Below, in pieces: positions 19,990 to 30,447 of a stretch of DNA of 64,000 bases. Position 1 is the first letter of the stretch; every line of letters starts with the position of its first letter. The notes beneath the pieces are model-generated. The model was not told the DNA's origin and did no database searches. It saw nothing but the letters and a program-made list of their open reading frames with translations. The translations under genes were made by a program, and so were the position numbers. The stretch comes from Histomonas meleagridis (Eukaryota > Parabasalia > Tritrichomonadida > Dientamoebidae): NCBI GenBank assembly GCA_020186115.1, contig WSYJ01000175.1, positions 116,194-180,193 on the forward strand. The letters run 5' to 3'.

Positions 19990-21052
19990 GAAATTATTAG
20001 AAAAATCGATCCGAGAATGTCCGATTGGATCCTATATTATAATATATTAAATTATTAAAAATTAATTTTAAATAAAACAAATAAACATCTTTAGCATTAA
20101 TATCAATTCCTTTTTGCTCCAAAATATATTTGACAAGTTCCGTGTTTCCTGATCCTGCTGAAAATACCAATATATCATGCGGATTTGAATGCTTTTTAAT
20201 AAAATATTCAACTAAAAAAATATTTCCAATTTTTGCTGCTACATTAATGATATTTTCATTAATTTTCATTCCTTCTATTTCTAGATATGTAAAAATTTCA
20301 TAATTAAAATATGAAACACATTTTTCTCCTAATTCGTCTAATTAATTAATTTCTTCAATTTTACTTTCATAAAGATAATGAAAAATATCATTTCGATGGA
20401 ATTCAATTGCTGTTTCATATGCTTTAAAAAATGAAGAATGATTTTGTGCACATAAATGAATGATTTCTTCATTTCCACCTGCAACTGCATATTTACCTGC
20501 ATTTTTTACATTTGCACCATTCATAAGTAAAATTTAAAACATTTAACTGAAGAAAAAAATGCTGCATAATCAATTAATGTAACATTCTTTTGATTAATAA
20601 ATGAACATCTTTCATAAAGTGATGGTTCAATTATTTGATTAAAATTAAAATTATCTCGTGAAGATATTTCTTGAAGTTTTTCTATTTCATCGTTTCGAAT
20701 TATTTTTGCAATTTCATTCGGATTATGTTATTCTTTAATGAATTTCTTATGAAGTTCCCAATCATTCTTTGATAGTTCTTCATAATTTACAAAATCATGT
20801 TTCTTTAAATAGACTGCTAATTATTCTATAGACATATAATGTACAAAATATGGACTCCGTCTGTTTTTTACAATGTTTGGTTCAAGAAAATTATGTTCAA
20901 TCATCGATTCAAGAAGATAAGATGATTCATTTGTATACTTATTGATAAGAAATCGACCAAATATATCAAATATATTGGATTTGATTTAATTACTCTCTTC
21001 AAATGCTCTTATTTCTTTTATAACATTCAAAAATGAATCTGCGTTATTATTT
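19990..21052 (-). pseudogene. DUF3447-ankyrin pseudogene
   Basis: A decayed relative of the DUF3447 heads at 4777 and 46914. In order on the minus strand, the recognisable blocks are ELHKKFIKE, IIRNDEIEKLQEISS, NVTLIDYAAFFSSVKCFK, GKYAVAGGNEEIIHL and EFHRNDIFHYLYESKIEE, then an ankyrin-like tail ending IDINAKD and the usual hydrophobic stop segment. At least four in-frame stop codons (near 20340, 20730, 20825 and 20987) and one single-base deletion (near 20533) break it. The N-terminal ~100 residues are missing and replaced by unrelated sequence at 21053. No ankyrin array follows. Confidence 0.8.
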
Positions 21053-21334
21053 TTAATCACAAAGGATTAATATATCATTTGAACTATTATTAATATCAGT
21101 ATCTGGACCTTCTAAATTTTTCAAAATTTCACCTGTTGATATATCATATTCATCAAATACTACATTTCTCACAGTTGGTATAGGAATATAACCTCTAGCT
21201 CCAGTTAATACATTTTTTAATCTTCTTATTCGACACATTGCCCAACTACTATTTTTAATACTATTATATACTTTACTAGCTAGTTCAGCGAATTCAGCTA
21301 AAGATATTGCAAAAGAAAATGCATTTGTCGGCAA
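21053..21334 (-). other. Unrecognised open frame upstream of the DUF3447 pseudogene
   Basis: A 93-codon open frame without an ATG at its head (first in-frame Met is at about codon 33, MCRIRRL). It has an Ala/Leu-rich beginning (AISLAEFAELASKVYNSI) and a conserved-looking middle (LTGARGYIPIPTVRNVVFDE). It joins directly to the truncated DUF3447 pseudogene. It may be a fragment of an inserted element, but I do not recognise it. Confidence 0.35.
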
Positions 21335-21372
21335 ATTTCGTGTTAAAAAAACGATACAGTTATTTCACAAAT

Positions 21373-21433
21373 AATAAAGGCAACTTTTTAAGACGATGAA
21401 CTTTGATCATCGTTTTAAAAAGTTGCCTTTATT
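21373..21433. repeat. Near-perfect 27-bp-arm palindrome
   Basis: Arms at 21373-21399 and 21407-21433 are reverse complements with one mismatch, around a 7-base loop. The arm begins AATAAAGGCAAC. It lies just outside the left inverted repeat of the recombinase fragment and would form a strong hairpin. It could be a transposon end or a head-to-head junction. Confidence 0.75.
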
Positions 21434-21440
21434 ATGTGTA

Positions 21441-21514
21441 ATTCTCATCGACACTTTTTGAAATGAAAAAATTAAAAAAAGTAATTTCGCTCACAATTTT
21501 CAATATTGTTTTTA
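21441..21514 (+). repeat. Left inverted repeat flanking the recombinase fragment
   Basis: Starts AATTCTCATC and runs through ACTTTTTGAAATG to TCACAATTTTCAAT. It is about 95% identical, in reverse complement, to 21863-21938. Confidence 0.75.
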
Positions 21515-21540
21515 AGTTTTTTTTATGAATCATATTTAAA

Positions 21541-21792
21541 ATGTCATTGATGGAGCAATTACTTGCTGAAGCTGATACAATATCAGCCGCAAATGTTTCA
21601 GCAGGAACGAAAAGTACATATGATAGGCTGATTCATGCTTATGCCAAAGTGATGATAAATCTAATACACGAAGAACCATTTCCTATTACTCATGACAAAA
21701 TGGTTGCATTCATTATATTTAAAAAGAATCAGAATATGAAATGTTGTACGTTACTAGCTTACATTAATAGTTTTACACATTATTTTCAGTAG
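21541..21792 (+). pseudogene. Tyrosine-recombinase core-binding-domain fragment
   Basis: An 83-residue open frame with the look of the SAM-like N-terminal (core-binding) domain of tyrosine recombinases: AANVSAGTKSTYDRLIHAYAK, then PFPITHDKMVAFIIF and CTLLAYINSFTHYF. It stops before any catalytic domain, so the R..H..R..Y residues are absent. The fragment sits between two inverted repeats of about 70 bp, forming a unit of about 500 bp. It is either a small non-autonomous element that captured the domain or the deleted derivative of a larger tyrosine-recombinase element. Domain call is by eye. Confidence 0.5.
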
Positions 21793-21862
21793 ACATGAGC
21801 AGAGCTGGTATGGAAATTTCGAAGGCACTTTCTATATAAACAATAAAATTTTTGCAATTTTA

Positions 21863-21938
21863 AATTGAATTGAAAATTGTGAACGAAATTATTTTTTTTA
21901 ATTTTTTCATTTCAAAAAGTGGCTTGATGAGAATTCTA
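21863..21938 (-). repeat. Right inverted repeat flanking the recombinase fragment
   Basis: Reverse complement of 21441-21514 with a few mismatches and a two-base indel near the outer end. The unit from 21441 to 21938 is about 500 bp. Confidence 0.75.
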
Positions 21939-22549
21939 AATATCGGTGGTTATTTTCTTAGACTGACGATCATAAACCTTCAAAAGTTTAATGTAACAGT
22001 TGATATTATTCATTTGTAATACTATTATCCATTCTAAAATTTGGATATAATGATAGATACGTGATAAAATATATATTTTCAGTAAAACTCAATTTCTTTA
22101 TGATTTATAAACATTTTACTTCTAGATTTAAATTGATAATTTAATTAATTAAACATTTTTTATTATTAAGTAGTGAACTTCTTGAGAATGCTACACCAGA
22201 AACTTATCTTACACTATCATTTAATAATGATGAGCATTCAATAGAATTAAATGCATTCATTTTTTGTAACTTAAGTAATATGTGATGCTTCATCTTTACT
22301 GATGTATTGATTTGGTGATGCGCATTTTCTTAAATCTGATTTCGTGCCAATATGCAGAATATTAGGAGATCTCGTTTATTTTCATCAAACCATATAAATA
22401 TATGAGGAATCAAATGGGAAATAAAGAATTTCTTTGGGATTAGAATGTCATTAGAGCAAAAGAAAACACATAATCACTGACTTTATTTATTCTTTTAAAA
22501 CTTTCAAATACATTGAGAAGTAATATCAGAAATTCATCATATATGATGT

Positions 22550-22615
22550 TCATATGAACCTGTGGATCAAAGATGTTTTTCCTGAGGAAGCATCTCCAAT
22601 AAAATATATTATCAT
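22550..22615 (-). pseudogene. Small-GTPase P-loop fragment (left arm)
   Basis: A 21-codon frame holding FIGDASSGKTSLIHRF, which fits the P-loop and first helix of a Rab/Ras GTPase, then a stop. An identical copy is in the right arm at 35898-35963. No downstream GTPase motifs could be followed. Confidence 0.4.
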
Positions 22616-22992
22616 ATAGATAATCTTTGTTTTCTTTGTATTAATGAGTACATAAATTCTATCCTTCTTGAAATAAAACATTTATTTTTGGATGAGAACA
22701 CTTTTGATTATGAATTAGACATTTTATACTAATTCAAGGAAATGGAATAATCCTTAAATGTTTATCCAATAAGATCTTTTATTCGTATTTGTTAAATAAT
22801 ATATTAATCTGATGGATAACACTACACATTCTAAAATATATTGAAGAAGATATTTAAAATATTTAAACTAAACTAATGTTTATTTATCATATAAATAAAT
22901 GCATATTGCATTTCGTTATATTGCAAAATGTTTTGTTGATTCTTATTACAACAAATAATTAATTGTATATATTTATTTATTAGTTTCAAATA

Positions 22993-25257
22993 TTAAATGT
23001 GATTAAAATATTTATCATCTTCAAAATCTTTGGCAAATGGATCTTCTTCCGCATTAACTGTAGTCAATCCAAATGAAAAACTATTAACTTGTGAAACATC
23101 TGTTTGTATTACATCATCTGTTTCTGTTTTGAGAGATTTATTATTTCGATTTTTATGATGATTATAAAGAATTAAAATTATAATAATTGCTATAATTATA
23201 AGAATGAAAATAACAACACAAATAACAATAATGATAATAATATTCGTTTCATTATTTTGTTGGTTATCTTTTTCTTTATATTGAAGAATAGTATAAAATT
23301 CGGAATAAAATTTAATATATGTCGAATAAATAATAATCGTATATTCATAATGAATTAAAAATGTGTTAACATAAATATGTGTCGATTCAATTTTTGTTAA
23401 TGTCATCGAATTTATTATAAAACTTTTCGTTAATATCGTTTGCGTAATTGAATTCGTATATGTAACAATAAATGAATGTGATAATGATGAAAATAATGGA
23501 AATGATTTCGTTATTATATTTATCAATGTCATTGACTGACTAAATGTATTCGACTTACTAAATGTATTCGACTTTGTTAATGTATTCGATTCTGTAAATG
23601 TATTCGACTTACTAAATGTATTCGATTTTGTAAATGTATTTGATTTTGTAAATGTGTTCGATTTAGTGAATGTATTTGATTCTGTAAATGTATTAGATTT
23701 ACTGAATGTTCCTGTTGATGGTTCCTTTGATAGAAAGAAATGCGATGTATTACTCAATGTTCCATAGTTATCGACTGATGCAACATGAACATAAAGATCG
23801 CCATTCTTAATATTTGATATAGTTCCATTTGTTGTGTTGTAAGCGTTCGCGGTATCTTTCGTAATATTCGTGCTTTCATTTTCATCAATAATGTAATAAT
23901 ATTCTTTGACATATGTCGTAAGATTAAATTGAACTATTTGTGAAGTATATGCTGCATTTTCACTTATTGCTTTGCCAATAACTTTATAATTAATAATCTC
24001 TGTTACATAATTGTTATCTGTATTAATTCCAACTGATCGTTCACCTTTGATTCTTGCTATGTTTGGTGGATTTAGTTTATGTGGTTCAACTGAATTATCA
24101 TATGAATATTGAAGTGATGTTCGTTGATATAAATAACAAATAGTATTCATAAGAAGTTGTCGCTCATATAATGTTGCACTTGCTAATGTATGTCCTGTTT
24201 GAATCATCGCTGTGTTTTTATATGTTGTCAAATAATAATGCGGATTCCCATATCTTAAATCTGAATATCCGTCAAGTTCCCATGAATATGATTCGGCTTC
24301 TGTAAAACTTCCTTCAGATCCAATAGCAAATTCACCGAGTTCAGCCCAAACATCACCAAATGCTGCATTTGAAGTTGTGTGTGTTAGATTTATTGGTAAA
24401 ACGCCACTTGGAATGTTGTACGGATAATTAGTAACTAAACCACGCATCGTGACTTTGATTTCATTGGAATAATGACCCCAACTTGAACTAAGTGTGCCTG
24501 GAGAGCAATAGCCAGAAACAACACATGGCTCTGTTCCAAGTTTAATTCCAAATTTGTCTGCAATTTGTCCATAGCCAAAAGAGTTCCCATAAAAATAACC
24601 AACAACATCATTACCATATAAAACACCATAACCAAGATCAATATATTGTGAAACACGTTGAACTGTTTCACTATACGGTTGACAATAAGGTCCGCCATTA
24701 TTGTCCATAAATCCAACAACGATGATATCATAATTTAACATACTTTCTAAACTCATCGATTCAAAATCACTAATTGAAATTGGTGTAACACTTATGATTT
24801 TTTCTTGTGTATCAAAATTCATTCCTAAACTTTCAAAACTATAATTTACATCATTATATATATAATAACCTCCTTCAACCCAAACTTTAAGAATAGCAGA
24901 AAGTGGAAGTGTAAAATTTATTGTTGGTTGTGAATTACATACAAAATTGACTTCAGTGCCTGCGTTTGGATACACATTAAGCACTTTGATACTTTTTGTT
25001 GTGTTGAAATCAAACGTACTGAGTGGTTTCCATTTTGAGCAGTTTCTTTGCGAAGAAACTGAATATATCAAATCTTGAATTGAATGAGATCCTGTCCAAT
25101 TCAATAAAACATGATTATTTTCATATTTAACAGTGAGGTTGATTTCGTTTGCATTAATTACAACTATAAAAAAATTCAGAATTATAATTAAAAACAAATG
25201 GCTTTTCTTAATTACATGACTTCCTTTTTCTATTTTAATTATATTTTGAAAATACAT
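22993..25257 (-). CDS. Single-pass surface protein with SNTF repeats, copy A
   Basis: Predicted 754-residue type I membrane protein. A hydrophobic segment near residues 20-37 acts as a signal peptide. The ectodomain opens with a beta-rich part (about 38-110). Next is a region of about 280 residues whose layout (YDIIVVGFMD, YIDLGYGVLYGNDVVG, closing TLYERQLLMNTICYLY) suggests a class I glutamine-amidotransferase-like fold; that is inference. Then comes a Ser/Thr stalk of about ten six-residue repeats (SNTFTK, SNTFTE, SNTFSK; 18-bp units). A membrane segment near 668-698 (IIIIIVICVVIFILIIIAI) precedes a charged cytosolic tail ending DDKYFNHI. Many NxS/T sites are present. Compared with copy B this frame is intact. 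Confidence 0.82.
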   Translation of the reverse strand: MYFQNIIKIEKGSHVIKKSHLFLIIILNFFIVVINANEINLTVKYENNHVLLNWTGSHSIQDLIYSVSSQRNCSKWKPLSTFDFNTTKSIKVLNVYPNAGTEVNFVCNSQPTINFTLPLSAILKVWVEGGYYIYNDVNYSFESLGMNFDTQEKIISVTPISISDFESMSLESMLNYDIIVVGFMDNNGGPYCQPYSETVQRVSQYIDLGYGVLYGNDVVGYFYGNSFGYGQIADKFGIKLGTEPCVVSGYCSPGTLSSSWGHYSNEIKVTMRGLVTNYPYNIPSGVLPINLTHTTSNAAFGDVWAELGEFAIGSEGSFTEAESYSWELDGYSDLRYGNPHYYLTTYKNTAMIQTGHTLASATLYERQLLMNTICYLYQRTSLQYSYDNSVEPHKLNPPNIARIKGERSVGINTDNNYVTEIINYKVIGKAISENAAYTSQIVQFNLTTYVKEYYYIIDENESTNITKDTANAYNTTNGTISNIKNGDLYVHVASVDNYGTLSNTSHFFLSKEPSTGTFSKSNTFTESNTFTKSNTFTKSNTFTKSNTFSKSNTFTESNTLTKSNTFSKSNTFSQSMTLINIITKSFPLFSSLSHSFIVTYTNSITQTILTKSFIINSMTLTKIESTHIYVNTFLIHYEYTIIIYSTYIKFYSEFYTILQYKEKDNQQNNETNIIIIIVICVVIFILIIIAIIIILILYNHHKNRNNKSLKTETDDVIQTDVSQVNSFSFGLTTVNAEEDPFAKDFEDDKYFNHI

Positions 25258-25582
25258 GGAATGCTCCCTTGATGGATAAACAGGTTTATGGTTATCTATT
25301 GTTATTTCAATTATATTGAATTTTAAAGCTGTTAAAACATTGAGGCATAAAATTGGACCACTCCAAAATCAACAAGTTTAGTGGAAAAGTGCGGATTTAA
25401 ACGGCTAACATTAACGTTCTTTAATACAAAAAATAAATTAAAGTGCAAACGTCCAAAGAAAAATTTTGCCTCATGAAACGAAACTTTTTGAAGAATCACT
25501 TGTAACTTTTTCAATACTAAAACGATAGCCGAAAAAGGCATGGTGGAATTCCTTTATTTCGACATGTAATGTTAAGAACTCT

Positions 25583-26134
25583 TTAAAACCAACCATTTAA
25601 AGAAAATTCTAGTTCGCTTTCGATTAGGGCTTGGCTTATTTCAATATTATTTTCCCCATCATCTCTTTCATAGTTGCTTGGAAGAACAGGTTCTGGTGAT
25701 GTTTTTTGATTAGAACTGTGACCTTGCTTTGTTTCTTTTTTGTTTGCATTGTCATTTGAATCTGGTTTATTTGTTTGTTGAGTTTTTGTGTTATTCTCTA
25801 TGCTATTGTTAAGAAATCCACTTCTTTGGGAAAGAGAGTGCCATCTATTCTTTATATTAACATCTGATCTTGAAGGGAAAAAAGCTGATATTTTTGTCCA
25901 TTTTTTCCCAAGTTCAAGATATTTTTTAACAAGAAGCGCATCTTCTTCTGCTGACCAAGGCCCATTAACAATACCTGGCGATAAAAAATTCCTATATCTT
26001 TCACGAACTTGTCTGACAGTTCTTTGAGGCATAAATGAAGCTATGCGCTTAAAGTCTTGAGTACCATATTGTGAAACAAGATATTTTAAGAGTGCATCTT
26101 CTTCTACTGAAAAAAGCTTTCTCTTTTTGTCCAT
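25583..26134 (-). CDS. R2R3-type Myb DNA-binding protein
   Basis: Predicted 183-residue transcription regulator. Two Myb repeats lie at about residues 5-52 (FSVEEDALLKYLVSQYG then VRQVRERYRNFL) and 56-105 (GPWSAEEDALLVKKYLELG then IKNRWHSL). The first repeat has Phe in place of the first Trp, which is common in protist Myb proteins. The C-terminal 75 residues are Asn/Lys/Thr-rich and probably disordered. Trichomonas Myb proteins of this type bind AACG-core elements in promoters, the same core seen upstream of many genes here. ATG at 26134. Confidence 0.9.
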   Translation of the reverse strand: MDKKRKLFSVEEDALLKYLVSQYGTQDFKRIASFMPQRTVRQVRERYRNFLSPGIVNGPWSAEEDALLVKKYLELGKKWTKISAFFPSRSDVNIKNRWHSLSQRSGFLNNSIENNTKTQQTNKPDSNDNANKKETKQGHSSNQKTSPEPVLPSNYERDDGENNIEISQALIESELEFSLNGWF

Positions 26135-26518
26135 TAAATTTTTGTTGTAGGGTGACTGTTAATTGAATATGAGCTTTTCAAATCAACCGCAATATTGTTT
26201 GAAAAATTGACTGGGGGAATTGGAAACTTCTCAAATTTGAGAGGCCCTCCAACTGCGATGCTTTCAAATTATACACTGTGTATTAGAAAAAGTTTTTTCG
26301 GTTGTGATTCCCCAAAACAAATCAGCGGATGTGATTGCATAATATTTGGAAAACATATAATTTATTTAAAAAAGAGCATAATGAACCAAAAGTAAGAAGT
26401 TTTTACAAAAGTTGAAAAAAAATCTGATAATATTCTCTTCATTGAAAATTATATTTATATGCAAATAACATATCAACAGAATCAATTCTTGCCAAACATT
26501 GATCCAATTCATTCATTT
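26135..26518. other. Intergenic between Myb start and UGGT end
   Basis: About 380 bases. The Myb side has TAACAG (minus strand, about 26 bases from the ATG). I see no convincing gene; an open frame near 26195-26395 begins with TTG and has no recognisable content. Confidence 0.5.
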
Positions 26519-29500
26519 TTAAACAAAAAAGAATTTTTTGAATGTATCATCATCAGTCTTTATCTTCCTTGCTTCCTCATCAAGACCTGGCCATTCCTTA
26601 ACTCTCTTTTGTGCTATCATTAATTTTGGTATCTTTGTGTATGGGTTATTACATAAATCAATTGTCTTCGCTTGATCCATTGTTTCATCGCTACACCATG
26701 TTTCACACCATAGCCAGTTCTGTTGGAGCGAATATATTGGTATAATTGATTGTACATAATTTGGCAAATCTTGATCAAGATTAGCCAAAGAATCTTTATC
26801 TAATGATAAGCTCTGGTAATAATGTCTAAGGACATCAGCAGCTCCCATTTCTCTAAACCTTTTTAAGTCTATTGCAAATAAAGCAGAAATATGGTATTTC
26901 TTATTACCTAAATGATTTGCCCAAAATCCATTTTTCCAAAATCTGAATGGTTCTGTTTCAGGTCTTGAATCACAGAAAGGTGTAAATGCATAAGGTGCGC
27001 CATTGAAATCCATTTTCATTAATTCGTTCATATCTGTTCTAACTATTTGATCTGAATCTACGTAAATAACTCTATCTAACTCAGGTGGGAACAACACGTC
27101 TAGGAACAAAATCTTATTACCCCAAATTATTCTTTGTTTTTCGACTTGCTTGTTAATCCAATAGGGCCATTTATACTTAACGAGCACGTACTTAAAACCG
27201 TATCTATCGGCCATTTGATGCAAAACCGCCTTGAATTGAGGCGACAAGAAATTATTCAAAATCCAAAAAGTGACGGATGAATTTGTTTGTCTTTTCACCG
27301 ATAACATCATAATTTTCATTAATCTTTCGTATAAATGGCCACTAGCCACTGCGAATATATCGACTCTCGAAGAGTTCTTAGCTTTTATGAACGTTTTAGC
27401 TTTGTTTTCTTTCACTTCTATTCTATGTCTTCTTGAAGCATAAGTATTAACTTCGATTAATTCATTCATTTCATTTCCATTTGTAATTTCATTCACTCCA
27501 ATTGTACCCATTAATTGGAAATATGCGAAATCTTTCATCACAAATGTTTCGGAAGGGTTTAAATAATGGTTTTGATAATATGAGTTATGAAATATTTTCG
27601 ATGGAATTATTTTAAGTTTTAATCCTTTTGCAGCTTTGTTTGTATTCTCGATTAAACAATGTCCTTCTACAATTATATTTGTTAATATATATTCCGCAGA
27701 ATGAACTTTAGGCGAAAGTTCTTTTAATAAAATGTTATCTAAATCAAAACTTGAGATTAATGATTCAACTTGCCATGAATTAGGTATATCGATCATTGAT
27801 GAATATGTTGTCGTATCATTTAACTTAGTAAATATCGTTTGATCTGTTGTTAATGAATATCGATAAAAAGATGAAAATGTTGTCATATGTATTGATATAT
27901 CAGATGATGGATTTAATAAAAGCTTTAAATTTAAAACTTTCTCATCATTTATATACTTGATTAATGTGGAAAGTCTTCTAAACTCTCTTGAAAATGGATC
28001 AATTGCAATCATCCAAATCATTTTCGATGTTAATATATTATTAGTATTATAAATCAATGGATTTTTCAATGTATAAATTGCGGGATCTACATACTTACGT
28101 TTAATACCATTCATTCTCCAATTATTTATAATCGTATTAATATAAAATCCATGTAATTTAGATTTAGTGAATTGTGATGTGAAAGACGATACAAAACGGT
28201 TATTGTAAACTTCTAAATATTTGAATTTTGTTTTATCGGAAAAATTAAATTTGTTTAAAATTCGGCCATTAATTATAATCATTGGAAATTTATTGTTTTT
28301 TATATTAAAAGAAGTAATTGAAGGATTAATAGCTATATTATAATTAAATTTCTTTGCATATTTTAATGCGACATTTAAATCATTAGTATTATTATTATAA
28401 ATTAACAAATAATTTGATGAATTTGTTTTATATTGTAACGAATTGTTTAATTCATTAATAAATTTCATTTGTTTATCCATTGGTAATTTAATTAAATCAA
28501 TACTTTCAATATTATTATTAAATATTTCATTATCGATTTTTTTAATCACAGGGAAAACTTTTTTATATATATTTAAAATTGATTCGTTTGGAATATAATT
28601 TAAATTTAATTTCGAAAACGCAAATAATATTTTATCATAAGTATTCGATATCAATCTAAAATACTTATGTGGACTCTTTGGAGCTTTTTTAATAATTTCT
28701 CCATTAATAGAAACAGAACCGATTTTAATTCCGACACGTTTTAAATAATTTGTATTTCTTTTAATGCGCATAAAAACTTCGGAATTTAATGAGAAATGTT
28801 CATTTAAGTTATTCCAAGTTTTAAGTTTATAATGTGCAGCAAATATTTCATATGAATTAGCAAATATTGTCTCATTAAATCGTATTGGATAATGTGTGAT
28901 TTCATCTGTTTCATGGCCATTATATGAACGTATTAAAAAGTTAATTGCGGCTTCAACATTAACTTGCGCTAATGAATGATATGCAAACGCAATTTTCCTT
29001 GAAAGTGTATCACACAAATTAAAATATGGAACAAGGCCAACACGAATTGGAAATCCATTACGTACTAATATAACGGCACTAAATAATTGGACAATTCCTT
29101 TTGGTGTTGATGGATCAATATATAAAATTATATTAACAAGATTCTTACGGATTTGTGGCATTACTGTTTTTGCATTATGAAGTTTTTCAATGTTTAAATC
29201 CCATTTGGAATAAAACTTTTCAGTTTCAATGTCATTATAAAAATCAATACAATTAGAATTATAATCAAAGAAAATATTTGATGTGTTAGGTAATTCAGAA
29301 TAAACAAATGTGTTGATTTGACGATCACTTAAATTAAATTTAAGTTGAAGCACATTTCGTAAAATAGATTCTTCATCTAAAATATCTAGAAAAGTAAACG
29401 TATCCATGTCACTTTTGGGTAAAACGCGACCGTTAAGGATGGAAAATGATGCTCCTTCATCGACATAATAACGAAACTTCTCATATTCATTAACTGGTGG

Positions 29501-30286
29501 TATTTCTTGAGTGGAAATAGCTTTCATATAAAGTGGCCAATTCTCTGAAATATCTCTCATAATTGATGGAAGTGGGATATTTTGAGTTCCAAGATAATGA
29601 GTAAATTTTGCATCAAAGTTAGTAAGATTAAGGTTCGATATATTATCATCAATGTCTTCAGGAAGATGTTTTTGAGTTTCATCAATAATGCCAATAGGTT
29701 CAGCTGATTCTTTATCTTCAGAAAAACTATCTTTCACACCATATTCCATAGAGTATTTGAATGGGCGCATTTCGATTCCATAACCTCTAACATTGGATTT
29801 TTGATCAATCTTATCTGGAATAAGTCGTATAGCATATGATTTATCTGACTTCAAAAGATTAAGTATCTTTTTTGAATCTGTTCGTAGATTAACACATGTT
29901 ATTGTAGTCGGATTTCCTTGAACTAAATCTGTTTCATAAATCCTAAAAGTACTGGATTTACAGGATCCAATATCATCACCATTAAAAATTGCTCTTGGTA
30001 CTTGTGATCCAACCTCAATATTTGTTTTAAGAATTGGTTTCAACCAATATGGAATTATTTTTTCTACAGATTTCCAAACTAATTTTTCGTCATCTATTTT
30101 TTCAATATTTTGAGCTCCAAACATAAGAAACTCTTTTGCATATTCAGCAGAATAACGAACTAAAAATGCATAAATTTGATGGAATAAAGATACGTTTCCC
30201 CATGGAGCAACAATAGAAAGTGATACTGCTTGATCATCTCTAAATGTTGAAATACTTGAAGTAATCAGACAAATCAAGAACAGCAT
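26519..30286 (-). CDS. UGGT: UDP-glucose:glycoprotein glucosyltransferase (UGGT)
   Basis: ER folding sensor that reglucosylates misfolded N-glycoproteins, 1255 residues. A signal peptide (MLFLICLITSSIS) leads into a long, divergent thioredoxin-like folding-sensor region. The C-terminal GT24 catalytic domain (about 985-1250) is well conserved: VDIFAVASGHLYERLMKIMM, YKWPYWINKQVEKQRIIWGN, DRVIYVDSDQIVRTD (DxD), FWANHLGNKKYHISALF, LDQDLPNY and WLWCETWC. It is shorter than animal or yeast-type UGGT (about 1500). It ends KKFFFV with no KDEL-type retention signal. TAACGAT lies about 26 bases before the ATG, matching the Trichomonas Myb element core. Confidence 0.93.
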   Translation of the reverse strand: MLFLICLITSSISTFRDDQAVSLSIVAPWGNVSLFHQIYAFLVRYSAEYAKEFLMFGAQNIEKIDDEKLVWKSVEKIIPYWLKPILKTNIEVGSQVPRAIFNGDDIGSCKSSTFRIYETDLVQGNPTTITCVNLRTDSKKILNLLKSDKSYAIRLIPDKIDQKSNVRGYGIEMRPFKYSMEYGVKDSFSEDKESAEPIGIIDETQKHLPEDIDDNISNLNLTNFDAKFTHYLGTQNIPLPSIMRDISENWPLYMKAISTQEIPPVNEYEKFRYYVDEGASFSILNGRVLPKSDMDTFTFLDILDEESILRNVLQLKFNLSDRQINTFVYSELPNTSNIFFDYNSNCIDFYNDIETEKFYSKWDLNIEKLHNAKTVMPQIRKNLVNIILYIDPSTPKGIVQLFSAVILVRNGFPIRVGLVPYFNLCDTLSRKIAFAYHSLAQVNVEAAINFLIRSYNGHETDEITHYPIRFNETIFANSYEIFAAHYKLKTWNNLNEHFSLNSEVFMRIKRNTNYLKRVGIKIGSVSINGEIIKKAPKSPHKYFRLISNTYDKILFAFSKLNLNYIPNESILNIYKKVFPVIKKIDNEIFNNNIESIDLIKLPMDKQMKFINELNNSLQYKTNSSNYLLIYNNNTNDLNVALKYAKKFNYNIAINPSITSFNIKNNKFPMIIINGRILNKFNFSDKTKFKYLEVYNNRFVSSFTSQFTKSKLHGFYINTIINNWRMNGIKRKYVDPAIYTLKNPLIYNTNNILTSKMIWMIAIDPFSREFRRLSTLIKYINDEKVLNLKLLLNPSSDISIHMTTFSSFYRYSLTTDQTIFTKLNDTTTYSSMIDIPNSWQVESLISSFDLDNILLKELSPKVHSAEYILTNIIVEGHCLIENTNKAAKGLKLKIIPSKIFHNSYYQNHYLNPSETFVMKDFAYFQLMGTIGVNEITNGNEMNELIEVNTYASRRHRIEVKENKAKTFIKAKNSSRVDIFAVASGHLYERLMKIMMLSVKRQTNSSVTFWILNNFLSPQFKAVLHQMADRYGFKYVLVKYKWPYWINKQVEKQRIIWGNKILFLDVLFPPELDRVIYVDSDQIVRTDMNELMKMDFNGAPYAFTPFCDSRPETEPFRFWKNGFWANHLGNKKYHISALFAIDLKRFREMGAADVLRHYYQSLSLDKDSLANLDQDLPNYVQSIIPIYSLQQNWLWCETWCSDETMDQAKTIDLCNNPYTKIPKLMIAQKRVKEWPGLDEEARKIKTDDDTFKKFFFV

Positions 30287-30311
30287 TTTGTTGCCACTTT
30301 TTTATATGTTG

Positions 30312-30318
30312 ATCGTTA
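30312..30318 (-). promoter_or_regulatory. TAACGAT Myb-type element before UGGT
   Basis: Minus-strand TAACGAT, 26-32 bases before the UGGT ATG. The same core was described as a Myb recognition element in the Trichomonas ap65-1 promoter. Function here is inferred. Confidence 0.45.
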
Positions 30319-30447
30319 TTCAAAATAAGTTCTAATTAATTAGTCATCAAATATTCCTGAAATAATATTAGATACAAAAATAAAATTCTTTATTAACAAG
30401 TACATTTTTCATGTTAGATTTATTATCGGTATATTGCTAAATCTTTT

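Larger units (their letters stand above)
22077..25373 (-). repeat. Left arm of a large inverted duplication
   Basis: Nearly identical, in reverse complement, to 33271-36455. Homology begins at TTTTCAGTAAAACTC (22077) and runs to the GGAGTGGTCC stretch near 25365. Differences include an 18-base indel near 22105, fewer SNTF repeats in the right copy, and single-base changes. The arms enclose about 7.9 kb of single-copy housekeeping genes. Confidence 0.92.

Noticed and set aside
21600-21792. Complete integrase gene
   Set aside because: The frame ends after the core-binding domain and no catalytic residues follow in any frame I read.
25332-25541. 69-codon open frame between Myb and the surface gene
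   Set aside because: No recognisable content, unusual amino-acid composition, and it overlaps the duplication edge and promoter region.
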